DNA of 64,000 bases from NCBI GenBank assembly GCA_002307185.1, contig DBTT01000051.1, forward strand, positions 62,001 to 126,000, written 5' to 3'. How positions within the stretch are numbered: position 1 is the stretch's first letter; each line of letters starts with the position of its first letter. Made by a program: the position numbers and the translations under genes. This document shows, piece by piece, positions 54,498 through 63,190 of this stretch. The stretch is from Bacteroidales bacterium UBA1309. GTDB taxonomy: Bacteria; Bacteroidota; Bacteroidia; Bacteroidales; Dysgonomonadaceae. Under the pieces are notes generated by a model. It did not search any database. It was not told the DNA's origin and was given only the letters and a program-made list of their open reading frames with translations.

Positions 54498-54674
54498 TTA
54501 TTTTCTTGTTGGCAATTGAAGCATGGCATTCGTTTTGTCGGCCCAAGGCAGGTAGTCTTGCGACACGTGCTTGATGGTCAAGACATTGCTTTCCACATCG
54601 TGCTGATTCTGCTCGTCATAAATACCTAAGGCAATAGCGGCCAATACTTCTGTCGGTATGATTGTATCGCTCAT
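54498..54674 (-). CDS. Small MmdE/OadG-tail-like subunit
   Basis: A 58-residue frame starting ATG 54674 (MSDTIIPTEVLAAIALGIYD) and ending at 54498. It sits 20 nt after mmdA and 14 nt before the biotin carrier start, filling the gap exactly. Residues IPTEVLAAIALGIYDE and the Trp-containing tail (YLPWADKT) resemble the C-terminal part of decarboxylase delta/epsilon subunits such as Veillonella MmdE. No membrane segment is present. Likely a structural or stabilising subunit; assignment by position and resemblance. Confidence 0.7.
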   Translation of the reverse strand: MSDTIIPTEVLAAIALGIYDEQNQHDVESNVLTIKHVSQDYLPWADKTNAMLQLPTRK

Positions 54675-54694
54675 AATAATGTTTTTTTAGGTGA

Positions 54695-56254
54695 TTATAA
54701 AGGCAAGTTATCGTGCTTCTTAGCTGGGTTAACCTGGTGTTTAGTTCTCAATTGTTCCAATGCACGGATCACACGGAAACGGGTATTGCGTGGCTCGATC
54801 ACATCGTCGATGTAACCATAGCGGGCAGCATTGTAAGGATTGCAGAACAGCTTATTGTATTCGTCTTTCTTGGCAGCAGCCACTTCCGCTTTCTTCTCAG
54901 GAGTTTCGGCAGCTTTCAGCTCTTTGGTGTACAACACTTCCACGGCCCCGTCGGCACCCATCACGGCGATTTCGGCTGTTGGCCACGCGTAGTTGATGTC
55001 TCCGCGAAGTTGTTTGCAGCTCATCACGATGTGTGAACCTCCATAAGATTTGCGCAATGTGACAGTCACTTTAGGCACAGTAGCTTCTCCGTAAGCATAC
55101 AGAAGTTTTGCTCCGTGAGTGATAACGCCACCGTATTCTTGTCCTGTTCCAGGAAGGAATCCGGGAACGTCCACCAATGTCACCAACGGAATATTGAAGG
55201 CATCGCAGAAGCGAACAAAACGAGCGGCTTTGCGAGATGCGTTGATGTCCAACACACCAGCCATATATTTAGGTTGGTTGGCCACAATTCCTACAGATTG
55301 ACCGTTGAAACGGGCAAAACCAACAATAATGTTCTTTGCATAATTGGTATGAACTTCCAAGAACTCGCCGTTGTCGATGACAGATCCGATCACTTCGTAC
55401 ATGTCATAAGCTTTGTTCGGATTATCAGGAATAATCTCGTTCAACAAGTCGTCCATACGAGCGATTGGGTCGGTATTTTCACGGCGGGGAGCTTCTTCAC
55501 GGTTGTTAGATGGAAGAAAACCAAATAATTGGCGAATAATTGACAAACCATCGTCTTCGTTAGCCACAGAAAAGTGAGCCACACCCGATTTGGTTGTGTG
55601 AACGCTGGCGCCACCCAGTTCTTCTTGGGTCACATCTTCACCAGTAACTGTTTTCACCACTTTAGGGCCGGTCAAGAACATGTAAGAAGTACCTTCAGTC
55701 ATCAATGTGAAGTCAGTCAAGGCTGGAGAATACACAGCACCACCGGCACAAGGACCAAAAATACCGGAAATTTGAGGGATAACACCGGAAGCAAGTATAT
55801 TGCGTTGGAAAATTTCAGCATATCCGGCCAATGCGTTCACCCCTTCTTGGATACGCGCACCACCCGAATCATTGATGCCAATTACAGGAGCGCCCACTTT
55901 CATCGCCATGTCCATTACTTTACAGATTTTCATCGCCAAAGTTTCGGATAAAGATCCACCAATGACAGTGAAATCCTGAGCGAAGACATACACCAAACGG
56001 CCTTCGATAGTACCGCAACCGATAACAACACCGTCTCCTAGGAATTTTGTCTTTTCCATTCCAAAATTTGTGCAACGGTGTTCTACAAACATGTCAAACT
56101 CTTCGAAGCTGCCTTCGTCAAGCAAGATAGAGATACGTTCACGTGCGGTGTATTTGCCTTTCTCGTGTTGAGCAGCAATTCTTTTCTCACCACCACCAAG
56201 ACGAGCTTTCGCACGAAGTTCAATCAGCTCTTTTACTTTTTCAAGTTGGCTCAT
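54695..56254 (-). CDS. mmdA: Methylmalonyl-CoA decarboxylase alpha / acyl-CoA carboxyltransferase
   Basis: A 519-residue carboxyltransferase of the MmdA/PccB family. [34 protein letters not shown], and [15 protein letters not shown] are signature oxyanion and CoA segments. It moves the carboxyl group between (R/S)-methylmalonyl-CoA and biotin. With the epimerase upstream and biotin carrier downstream it belongs to the succinate-propionate pathway. The alternative, propionyl-CoA carboxylase, cannot be excluded because neither biotin carboxylase nor a membrane beta subunit is linked. Confidence 0.9.
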   Translation of the reverse strand: MSQLEKVKELIELRAKARLGGGEKRIAAQHEKGKYTARERISILLDEGSFEEFDMFVEHRCTNFGMEKTKFLGDGVVIGCGTIEGRLVYVFAQDFTVIGGSLSETLAMKICKVMDMAMKVGAPVIGINDSGGARIQEGVNALAGYAEIFQRNILASGVIPQISGIFGPCAGGAVYSPALTDFTLMTEGTSYMFLTGPKVVKTVTGEDVTQEELGGASVHTTKSGVAHFSVANEDDGLSIIRQLFGFLPSNNREEAPRRENTDPIARMDDLLNEIIPDNPNKAYDMYEVIGSVIDNGEFLEVHTNYAKNIIVGFARFNGQSVGIVANQPKYMAGVLDINASRKAARFVRFCDAFNIPLVTLVDVPGFLPGTGQEYGGVITHGAKLLYAYGEATVPKVTVTLRKSYGGSHIVMSCKQLRGDINYAWPTAEIAVMGADGAVEVLYTKELKAAETPEKKAEVAAAKKDEYNKLFCNPYNAARYGYIDDVIEPRNTRFRVIRALEQLRTKHQVNPAKKHDNLPL

Positions 56255-56314
56255 AGCATTTATATTATGATTCTAATTTTTGTTTTAATTCGTTGTAATG
56301 CAAATAACGTAAGA

Positions 56315-56342
56315 AGACCCTGCCAAATGTTGGGCAAGGTCT
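56315..56342 (-). promoter_or_regulatory. Hairpin between mce and mmdA
   Basis: AGACC-c-TGCC (56315-56324) pairs with GGCA-a-GGTCT (56333-56342) around an 8-nt loop, in the 94-nt gap between the mce stop and the mmdA start. It could be an intra-operon attenuator, processing site or partial terminator. A T-run on the minus strand is weak, so read-through is expected. Confidence 0.55.
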
Positions 56343-56348
56343 ATCTGA

Positions 56349-56762
56349 TTATTGTTTAGGGGTTTCGCATAGCTCTGTAAGAACGCTTGCTGTGGATTTT
56401 GGGTGTAGGAATGCAATATCCAGACCCTCTGCACCATGGCGAGGAGCTTTGTCAATTAATTGAACTCCTTTTTCGTTTACTTCAGCCAAAGCATTTGCTA
56501 CTCCATCTTGAATGCAGTATGCGATGTGATGAATGCCTTCTCCTTTTTTCTCAATAAACTTGGCAATAGCACTTTCAGGGCTTGTTGGTTCCAATAATTC
56601 GATTTTAGTTTGACCGATTTTTAAAAATGCGGTTTTTACTTTTTGGTCTTCTACTACTTCGATGCTGTAGCATTTAAGGCCAAGTACTCCTTCATAAAAT
56701 GGAAGGGCTGCTTCGATGCTTTTAACAGCGATTCCAAGATGTTCAATGTGAGAAATTTCCAT
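56349..56762 (-). CDS. mce: Methylmalonyl-CoA epimerase
   Basis: A 137-residue glyoxalase-fold (VOC) enzyme interconverting (R)- and (S)-methylmalonyl-CoA. HIEHLGIAVKSIEAALPFYE, VKTAFLKIGQTKIELLEP and GEGIHHIAYCI supply the metal-binding His and Gln and the catalytic Glu region. It opens the operon mce-mmdA-mmdE-like-mmdC and has a promoter-like element upstream. Confidence 0.93.
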   Translation of the reverse strand: MEISHIEHLGIAVKSIEAALPFYEGVLGLKCYSIEVVEDQKVKTAFLKIGQTKIELLEPTSPESAIAKFIEKKGEGIHHIAYCIQDGVANALAEVNEKGVQLIDKAPRHGAEGLDIAFLHPKSTASVLTELCETPKQ

Positions 56763-56802
56763 AGATTTTAATCATCTAAATTGGTTATAAAATTTACTGG
56801 TG

Positions 56803-56830
56803 CAAAAATAGTATTTAATTATAAGACAAA
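56803..56830 (-). promoter_or_regulatory. Promoter of the mce operon
   Basis: On the minus strand: TTTG (56827-56830 complement), 16-nt spacer, TATTTTTG (complement of CAAAAATA at 56803-56810), 41 nt upstream of the mce start. The spacer is slightly short. Confidence 0.5.
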
Positions 56831-56841
56831 GAAATTATCTA

Positions 56842-57765
56842 TCAAAAAAACGCACCCTTGCGGTGTTGATCTAGGCTTGCTTTAAATTGCGTGACCTCAA
56901 AAACGGTCTCCGCCCCATGCACTAAAGGGTAGTTTCCCACCACATGCCCCACAGGGAAATCGAAGCACAAAGGAAAGTCATAATCGCTGACAAGATCACG
57001 AATAGACTCGTAAACAGAAGAATACATCAAAGGGTCTTCCTGATATTCGGTAAAACGACCGACAACTAATCCTGAAATCCGGTCAAAAACACCGGCAAGC
57101 TTCAAATGCCACATCATGCGGTCGATCTGGTAAGGCTTTTCGGCAATATCTTCAACAAAAAGAATAGTCCCTTCGGGAATTTCAAGATAAGGAGTACCAA
57201 GCAAATTACAAGCAACAGTAAGGTTGCCTCCCATCAGCTTTCCAGAGACTTTTCCTGCCCGATTGAGCCGATTTGGAGCCACCTCATAATGCACTGGCGC
57301 ACCAAACAGCATTTCTTTCAAATAATAAGATGCGATCGAATCCATGTCCTGAACAAGGTGTTTTGCCATGGGGGCATGGAGCGACATCAATCCATTTTTG
57401 AAAAAAGCGGCATGCAGGGCAGTTATGTCGCTGTATCCTATCAGCCATTTGGGATATTTTTTTATTCCCGAAAAATCTAATTTATCCAATAAATGAGCGA
57501 TGCCATATCCTCCACGCGAGCATAAAATAGCTTTTGCTTCCGGATCGTCCATCGCTTGTTGCAAGTCGGAAAGCCTTTCTTCCATCGTGCCGCAAAACCT
57601 TCCAAGTCTATTCTTTGCGTAAGGCATTACTTCGGGAAACAGCCCCCAGTTTTTCAAAACCAGGCACACATCATCGATATATGCCGGCTCGATAGCTCCA
57701 GATGGCGATACGATAAGCACTTTGTTACGATGAGATAATTTTTCAGGAGAAATGAGTTGAGTCAT
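56842..57765 (-). CDS. LD-carboxypeptidase (peptidase family S66)
   Basis: A 307-residue muropeptide LD-carboxypeptidase/MccF-like enzyme. The start at ATG 57765 (MTQLISPEKLSHRNKVLIVSP) is chosen, since a longer frame adds 12 poor residues. The nucleophile Ser lies in LCSRGGYGIAHLLD, followed by GYSDIT; the catalytic Glu is in FVEDIAEKPYQIDRM and His near VGHVVGN. It removes the terminal D-Ala from tetrapeptides in the cytoplasm during peptidoglycan recycling. Confidence 0.9.
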   Translation of the reverse strand: MTQLISPEKLSHRNKVLIVSPSGAIEPAYIDDVCLVLKNWGLFPEVMPYAKNRLGRFCGTMEERLSDLQQAMDDPEAKAILCSRGGYGIAHLLDKLDFSGIKKYPKWLIGYSDITALHAAFFKNGLMSLHAPMAKHLVQDMDSIASYYLKEMLFGAPVHYEVAPNRLNRAGKVSGKLMGGNLTVACNLLGTPYLEIPEGTILFVEDIAEKPYQIDRMMWHLKLAGVFDRISGLVVGRFTEYQEDPLMYSSVYESIRDLVSDYDFPLCFDFPVGHVVGNYPLVHGAETVFEVTQFKASLDQHRKGAFF

Positions 57766-57777
57766 AGATAAAAAATA

Positions 57778-57828
57778 ATGTGATAATATGCCAATGTACA
57801 AATATGTGAATTACGAAATGAGCAAATA
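57778..57828. repeat. ATATGCCAAT/AAATATG intergenic repeat copy
   Basis: Words ATGTGATAATATGCCAATG, ACAAATATGTGAATTACG and AAATGAGCAAATAT upstream of the LD-carboxypeptidase gene. They resemble the tldD-tldE tract: ATATGCCAATG is shared exactly. Confidence 0.5.
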
Positions 57829-57974
57829 TAACAAGTCTAATTTTTGAAGAAAAAACTCCCCAATTTTATGGAATTGAATAAAAGTTTTTCTCTATAAAGT
57901 AAAGTTAGCAAGAATTATTTCGAAATACCTTCTATCTCTATTTTTAGTTGTTAAACTTTTTAAAACAAGAAACC

Positions 57975-58784
57975 ATGAGTAAAGATATTAATTTGACCTC
58001 ATCGGAGTGGACCGATATTGTCTTTGAAGGAAGAAACAAAGAGTATGGAGCTTATGCAATGCGGCAGTCGTCAGCCAAAAGGCATATTTACGCATTGTTG
58101 ATTTCAACGGCTTTTGTTGTTGCGGCCATAAGCCTACCGCCCCTCATTAAGGCAGTGATTCCGTCGTCCGGCCAATTTAAGATGGATGAAGCTACGGTCA
58201 TATCGACCATTGATCCCATGGATGAAATTCCAAAACCCGAAATTCCGATTGAACAGCCTAAGCCTCAGTTACAAGCCCAAACCGTGAAATTCACACCACC
58301 TGAGATCACAGACGAGAAGAATATCAAGGAAGATGAAAAGCTGCAGGCCCAAGAGGTGTTGAGCGATAATAAAGGCGTTATTTCCGTAGCCACGCACGAA
58401 GGGTCGTTGGATAGAGGTGCAGTGGTGATTGAACACGCAGGCAACAACGAAATTGTCGATTCGGAAGAAAAACCGTTTCACGGTGCGGAACAGATGCCAC
58501 AATTCCCGGGTGGAGATAAAGAATTGATGGCCTATATTTTGAAAAACCTGAAGTACCCGGCCATTCCTGCCGAAAACGGTATCCAAGGACGGGTGGTGAT
58601 CCGCTTTGTTGTAAGCAAAACAGGCGATGTGACCGATGTACAAATTTTGAAGGGACTTGATCCGGCTTGCGACAAGGAGGCAGTGCGTGTTGTGAAAGCT
58701 ATGCCGAAGTGGATTCCCGGGCGGCAAAACGGACGAACTGTACCGGTGTATTATACGTTGCCCGTGACGTACCGGTTGCAATAA
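57975..58784 (+). CDS. TonB family energy transducer
   Basis: A 269-residue TonB. The ATG at 57975 (MSKDINLTSSEWTDIVFEGR) is used, which places the family's FEGRNKEYGAYAMRQ segment near the N-terminus. One membrane span at about residues 34-55 (IYALLISTAFVVAAISLPPL) is followed by a Pro/Glu/Gln-rich spacer and the TonB C-terminal domain (QFPGGDKELMAYILKNLKYP...VPVYYTLPVTYRL). It couples inner-membrane proton force to outer-membrane receptors. No exbB/exbD is adjacent. Confidence 0.92.
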   Translation: MSKDINLTSSEWTDIVFEGRNKEYGAYAMRQSSAKRHIYALLISTAFVVAAISLPPLIKAVIPSSGQFKMDEATVISTIDPMDEIPKPEIPIEQPKPQLQAQTVKFTPPEITDEKNIKEDEKLQAQEVLSDNKGVISVATHEGSLDRGAVVIEHAGNNEIVDSEEKPFHGAEQMPQFPGGDKELMAYILKNLKYPAIPAENGIQGRVVIRFVVSKTGDVTDVQILKGLDPACDKEAVRVVKAMPKWIPGRQNGRTVPVYYTLPVTYRLQ

Positions 58785-58800
58785 AAAGGGCAAAGCAACA

Positions 58801-58914
58801 GGCTGTCACACTTTGCATCTTTTCCGAGTAAAACCAAACAAAGATGCCAAAAAAATTACGGTTGAAGTGAAAAACCGTTTTGGCGAAACTTTCTCCGAAT
58901 CAGTAAAATTGTAA
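58801..58914 (+). pseudogene. C-terminal remnant resembling a calcineurin-like phosphoesterase tail
   Basis: An open stretch ends at TAA 58912-58914 and reads LFRVKPNKDAKKITVEVKNR then FGETFSESVKL. The pattern resembles the C-terminal beta domain of Bacteroidetes calcineurin-like phosphoesterases (TV..DRFG..YTE). No start codon or catalytic domain remains; upstream is the tonB stop. The identification is tentative. Confidence 0.4.
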
Positions 58915-59023
58915 AAATTCCACAAGGATAAGGGGCTTCTAAATGCTGTTCAATTTATTGAGCAGCATTTCATTTTTTACCCTCAAGCCGGGTTCACAAA
59001 ATGCCTTCACACCAACTGTGCCT

Positions 59024-59458
59024 CTACTTTTTTCGCCTCAGATCTTTGCCTTCGTACTCACAAATGGCATGGATCCATTCTTCTGTGAGAGGAGTTGAAC
59101 TATGCTGCTGCAAGTCGTAAGCCACCATCACCGAATAGCAAACGCATTTAGCTTCGCCAGTGTGGGTGTCTATCAAACGTTGGGCAAGGCGGAAACTCTT
59201 GTTTCCAATCTCTGAAACAGCCGTTTGAACCGCTATATTGTCCGAAGCAAATATCTGAGTGAGGAAATCCACCTCGATATGAACCACCATGATCGCATCT
59301 TTCACCCAATTCACGTTGGGGCACACAGACGAAAAATATTCAGTTTTTCCCAAATCATAGAAGGAGAAATAGACTGTATTGTTTACGTGTCCGAATTTGT
59401 CAACATCGTTGAATCGGATTTGAAGTGGCAGAGTATGTTTGTATGTAATATCTTTCAT
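59024..59458 (-). CDS. Acyl-CoA thioesterase (hot-dog fold, YbgC/4-HBA-CoA type)
   Basis: A 144-residue thioesterase. IRFNDVDKFGHVNNTVYFSFYDLGKTEYF contains the catalytic Asp (VDKFGHVNN) and the conserved Tyr; VVHIEVDFLTQIFASDNIAVQT is the central strand pair. It hydrolyses short acyl-CoA or acyl-ACP; the substrate is unknown. It is divergent from nth. Confidence 0.88.
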   Translation of the reverse strand: MKDITYKHTLPLQIRFNDVDKFGHVNNTVYFSFYDLGKTEYFSSVCPNVNWVKDAIMVVHIEVDFLTQIFASDNIAVQTAVSEIGNKSFRLAQRLIDTHTGEAKCVCYSVMVAYDLQQHSSTPLTEEWIHAICEYEGKDLRRKK

Positions 59459-59661
59459 TTTTAATTAGGGCATTTAATCGATTTGCAAAATTACTACATT
59501 CAAACCTGAATCGGGTGGCAAACTCATGGATAAATTCGATGAAGTAAATCTGGCATAGTAGAAAAACACTGAATGTAGAAACTTTCGAGGAAGCCTAATT
59601 GTTCATCTTGATGTGAAATAAATTTTGTAATTTCGAAAAAAATATATCCAAAAATAAGAAA

Positions 59662-60321
59662 ATGACAGCAAAAGAGAGATACGAAGGGGTAATTGCTTGG
59701 TTTGCCGAGAACGCCACTTCCTCCGAAACCGAATTGCACTACGACACTCCTTTCCACTTGCTGATTGCGGTTATTCTGTCGGCCCAGTGCACCGACAAAC
59801 GGGTGAATGTGGTTACACCTCCATTGTTCGAGGCATTTCCAACACCAGAAGTGATGGCTAGCAGTTCGGTGGATGGAGTTTTTGAGTATATTAAGAGTGT
59901 TTCCTATCCTAACAACAAGGCTAAAAGTTTGGTTGGAATGGCCCAAAAACTAATTTCTGATTTTGGAGGTGAGGTTCCCTCTGATATGGATCAACTTATC
60001 ACGATTCCTGGTGTAGGGAGGAAAACGGCGAATGTGATGCTGGCGGTAGCTTTCGACCAACCCGCCATGCCAGTTGACACGCATGTGTTTCGTGTATCGA
60101 ACAGGATAGGGCTGACCAACAATTCGAAAACGCCAAAAGATACGGAAGATGTTTTGACCAAAAACATTCCATCCGAAATTCTCTCCAAAGCTCACCATTG
60201 GCTTATCCTACACGGGCGCTATGTTTGCCTCGCACGAAGCCCAAAATGCGAACAATGTGGAATCAGGGATTATTGCAAATATTGGGAGAAAAGGCTAAGA
60301 AGTGAACGAGTCAACAAGTGA
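59662..60321 (+). CDS. nth: Endonuclease III
   Basis: A 219-residue base-excision glycosylase/AP lyase for oxidised pyrimidines. The helix-hairpin-helix and catalytic Lys lie in IPGVGRKTANVMLA, the catalytic Asp in VDTHVFRVSNRIGL, and the 4Fe-4S cluster in CLARSPKCEQCGIRDYC (C-x6-C-x2-C-x5-C). Complete and of normal length. Confidence 0.95.
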   Translation: MTAKERYEGVIAWFAENATSSETELHYDTPFHLLIAVILSAQCTDKRVNVVTPPLFEAFPTPEVMASSSVDGVFEYIKSVSYPNNKAKSLVGMAQKLISDFGGEVPSDMDQLITIPGVGRKTANVMLAVAFDQPAMPVDTHVFRVSNRIGLTNNSKTPKDTEDVLTKNIPSEILSKAHHWLILHGRYVCLARSPKCEQCGIRDYCKYWEKRLRSERVNK

Positions 60322-60472
60322 AAAAAGTTGCAAGGTTGCAAGTCCGCTCATTTTCTTTTTCCCAAGTCAGTTTGTGGCAAATCGATTCCAACAGGACTTG
60401 GCGATGGCCCTTCAACCAGCAAGAGTAGGAATTCTAAACCAATTCCAATCAAGAAGCAATAAGTAGCACCGT

Positions 60473-60655
60473 CTATTTGTACAACCCAAAGCTTAAACCA
60501 CGATAGACAACTGATTTTCTGAGCCAAAAGATCTTTCCATTCTCAGATTTAATTTGCTTGAGATTGGGATATTCCTTTTTCAAAGCAATATATCCGACCC
60601 ATCCGTTTGTTCTGATTGTAGCTTTTTCCCAATATAAATTTCCGAAAAAGGTTTG
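60473..60655 (-). mobile_element. IS1595/ISXO2-type transposase remnant
   Basis: A minus-strand open stretch of about 60 codons ending TAG 60473-60475 and containing KATIRTNGWVGYIALKKEYP and NLKQIKSENGK, the conserved IRTDxWxGY...L segment of ISXO2-like transposases. The catalytic DDE residues, the remainder and the inverted repeats are missing. It lies in the 60322-60949 gap after rho, next to another remnant. Confidence 0.55.
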
Positions 60656-60685
60656 AATGAATTAGCAGGAGGATTGTGTGCATAA

Positions 60686-60880
60686 TCAAATCTTAAATTG
60701 TTTCATACTCAGGAAATACTTGCCAGTTGCGTACAAGCGCTCCTGTTCGAGAAGCCTGAACTCTTCAAGAAAAGGCTGAAGATATTGTGAGACTACTTTG
60801 GAAATGCTGAAAAATGGGAAGTCTATTGGCTTATAGCTTGTGCATTTTGAAATGTCAATAAAGTTTGGTTCATGGATTAT
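60686..60880 (-). pseudogene. Coding-like remnant of unknown family
   Basis: Minus-strand frame without a clear start, ending TGA 60686-60688: FIIHEPNFIDISKCTSYKP, then FPFFSISKVVSQYLQ and EEFRLLEQERLYATGKYFL. The composition looks like a globular protein. I do not recognise it. It begins right after the rho terminator and precedes the transposase remnant. Confidence 0.35.
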
Positions 60881-60885
60881 AAAAA

Positions 60886-60913
60886 GGGCTATACCTAAAA
60901 AATAGGACAGCCC
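60886..60913 (-). terminator. Intrinsic terminator of rho
   Basis: GGGCT (60886-60890) with AGCCC (60909-60913) plus CCTA/TAGG inner pairs (60894-60897 / 60903-60906), followed on the minus strand by TTTTT (AAAAA at 60881-60885). It lies 37 nt after the rho stop. Confidence 0.75.
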
Positions 60914-60949
60914 CTTGCTTTATCAATTGTCTTCTAGAAATAATATTCT

Positions 60950-62899
60950 TTAATCGTTCATCGAAATCAAAAACTCTTCGTTGTTGATCGTCCGTTTTAA
61001 GCGGGTTTCAAGGAATTGCATAGCTTCCACGGAATTCATGTCGGACAAGAAGTTACGCAACACCCACATACGGCTAAGTGCATCCTTGTCGAGCAACAAA
61101 TCGTCGCGGCGGGTGCTGGATGAAATAATATCCACAGCAGGGAAGATTCGTTTGTTGGAAAGTTTGCGGTCGAGTTGAAGTTCCATATTACCAGTTCCTT
61201 TGAATTCTTCAAAGATCACATCGTCCATTTTCGATCCGGTATCAGTCAATGCCGTAGCGATGATGGTGAGAGAACCACCGTTTTCGATGTTACGGGCTGC
61301 TCCAAAGAATCTTTTTGGTTTATGCAAGGCATTTGCATCCACACCACCAGTCAAAACTTTACCGGATGCGGGCTGTACTGTGTTGTATGCCCGGGCAAGA
61401 CGTGTAATTGAATCCAAAAGGATAACCACATCGTGGCCACATTCCACCAACCGTTTCGCTTTGTTCAATACAATCTCGGCAATTTTCACATGCCTGTCTG
61501 CTGGTTCGTCAAAAGTAGAAGCAATTACTTCAGCATTCACGCTGCGCTCCATGTCTGTCACCTCTTCAGGACGTTCGTCTATGAGTAGCACAATCATGTA
61601 CACTTCGGGGTGGTTCGCTGCAATGGAATTTGCGATGTCTTTCAGCAAGGTTGTTTTACCCGTTTTGGGCTGTGCAACGATTAATCCACGTTGTCCTTTT
61701 CCTATTGGAGAAAAAAGATCAACCACGCGGCTCGACATGCTGTCGTTACGGCCTTTGGTCAATTGAAATTTTTGGTTCGGGAACAGCGGTTTCAAATGAT
61801 CGAATGGCACGCGGTCGCGTACTTCTTCGGGGCTGCGTCCGTTGATTAAGTCAACTTTCACCAATGGGAAAAATTTCTCCCCTTCTTTTGGCGGACGTAT
61901 AGGGCCTTCTACCACATCACCCGTTTTTAAGCCAAACAAACGAATTTGTGATTGTGAGATATAAATATCGTCAGGAGAAGACATGTAATTGTAGTCCGAT
62001 GAGCGAAGAAACCCGTAACCTTCCTGCATAATTTCCAAAACACCCGAAGCGGTCAGGATGCCGTCAAAGTCAAAAGATTTTTCTTGTTGGGCTGGTGCTG
62101 GCCGTTCCTGTTTTGGTTGTTGAGGAGCTGGTTGCTGTTTCACTTGAAACAGGTCGCGCGGCATGGAAGACGAATCTGTTGCTTGAACTGGCTCTGGGAC
62201 AACGGTAGCAACAGGAGTACTTGGTTTTGTTTCAGCTTCGTCGTCGTCAAGTTTCAAACTTGCCAATAATGGAAGCGGTGGAACAGGCTCGGAGGTCTCC
62301 GCAGATACTTTCTCCTTATTTCTGGGTTTGAAAACCAATTGTGTAGGCCTGGCCGGCAATGTTTTTTGAACGGGAGGTTCTGTTTGTTTTTGAGAAATCT
62401 CCTCTTTTACTTCACTGACTTCAGGTTCTTCTTTTTGAACTTTCTGTGATCGATCGTTGCTGTCATTTTTCTTTTTCACAAATGTACGTTCATTGGTGGA
62501 CTTTTTTACAGGGGCCACTGCCTGACTAGCAGTTGCATCATCCAATACAGCAGCTTCTTGTATGGCTTGAGTGACGAGATTCTTTTCAGGACTTTCTCGA
62601 GTTTTTTCAGGATTTGCTTCCACTTTGTTGTTTTTGTTAGCATCATCTGGGCTAACATGGTTGTCTGATTTTATTTTGGGCTTATTTTTGGTGGGTTTTT
62701 TATCTGAAACCGTATCTTCTTTGATGTAGCTTTCAGAATTTTTATTTTTTGATTCGATAATAGCTTGTTCGTCCAGTATCTTATAAATCAGTTCTTCTTT
62801 TTTATATGCATCAGGACGTCTTATACCTAATTCTTTAGCTAAAGCCCGAAGTTCAGTGGTCACTTTTTCGTTTAGCTCTAAAATATTATAAACAGGCAT
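60950..62899 (-). CDS. rho: Transcription termination factor Rho with long disordered insert
   Basis: A 649-residue hexameric RNA helicase terminating transcription. Residues 1-48: Rho_N/SAP-like helix bundle ([18 protein letters not shown]). Residues about 50-275: charged Lys/Glu/Pro/Gln-rich disordered insert absent from E. coli Rho (419 residues). Residues 276-355: RNA-binding domain ([20 protein letters not shown]). Residues 400-649: ATPase with Walker A in [16 protein letters not shown] and Walker [16 protein letters not shown]. An insert of this kind in Bacteroides Rho has been reported to form condensates; that is literature recall, not seen here. tilS lies upstream on the same strand. 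Confidence 0.95.
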   Translation of the reverse strand: MPVYNILELNEKVTTELRALAKELGIRRPDAYKKEELIYKILDEQAIIESKNKNSESYIKEDTVSDKKPTKNKPKIKSDNHVSPDDANKNNKVEANPEKTRESPEKNLVTQAIQEAAVLDDATASQAVAPVKKSTNERTFVKKKNDSNDRSQKVQKEEPEVSEVKEEISQKQTEPPVQKTLPARPTQLVFKPRNKEKVSAETSEPVPPLPLLASLKLDDDEAETKPSTPVATVVPEPVQATDSSSMPRDLFQVKQQPAPQQPKQERPAPAQQEKSFDFDGILTASGVLEIMQEGYGFLRSSDYNYMSSPDDIYISQSQIRLFGLKTGDVVEGPIRPPKEGEKFFPLVKVDLINGRSPEEVRDRVPFDHLKPLFPNQKFQLTKGRNDSMSSRVVDLFSPIGKGQRGLIVAQPKTGKTTLLKDIANSIAANHPEVYMIVLLIDERPEEVTDMERSVNAEVIASTFDEPADRHVKIAEIVLNKAKRLVECGHDVVILLDSITRLARAYNTVQPASGKVLTGGVDANALHKPKRFFGAARNIENGGSLTIIATALTDTGSKMDDVIFEEFKGTGNMELQLDRKLSNKRIFPAVDIISSSTRRDDLLLDKDALSRMWVLRNFLSDMNSVEAMQFLETRLKRTINNEEFLISMND

Positions 62900-63190
62900 G
62901 AATTATTTGATAGTTAAGTTAGTAAAATATATACAGATATGAGGTAAGAATATGAAATGGGCTATTCTTTGCTTATTAAATCATAAAAGAAATAAAAAAA
63001 AAAGGGATTCATTTGAATAAAGCAGTGAAGAGTTTCTCGCTTTATTTGTGACAAAAGTATATCTTTTTTCTATTCAGACCAAATTCTACAGAGCCTATTT
63101 GTAAAAAAAAATGCAAAAAGTGGATATTGAAATTGATAATAAGGTCACAGGGAAGCGTAATAGGCAATCATAAAGGCGGTCTGGTAATTT

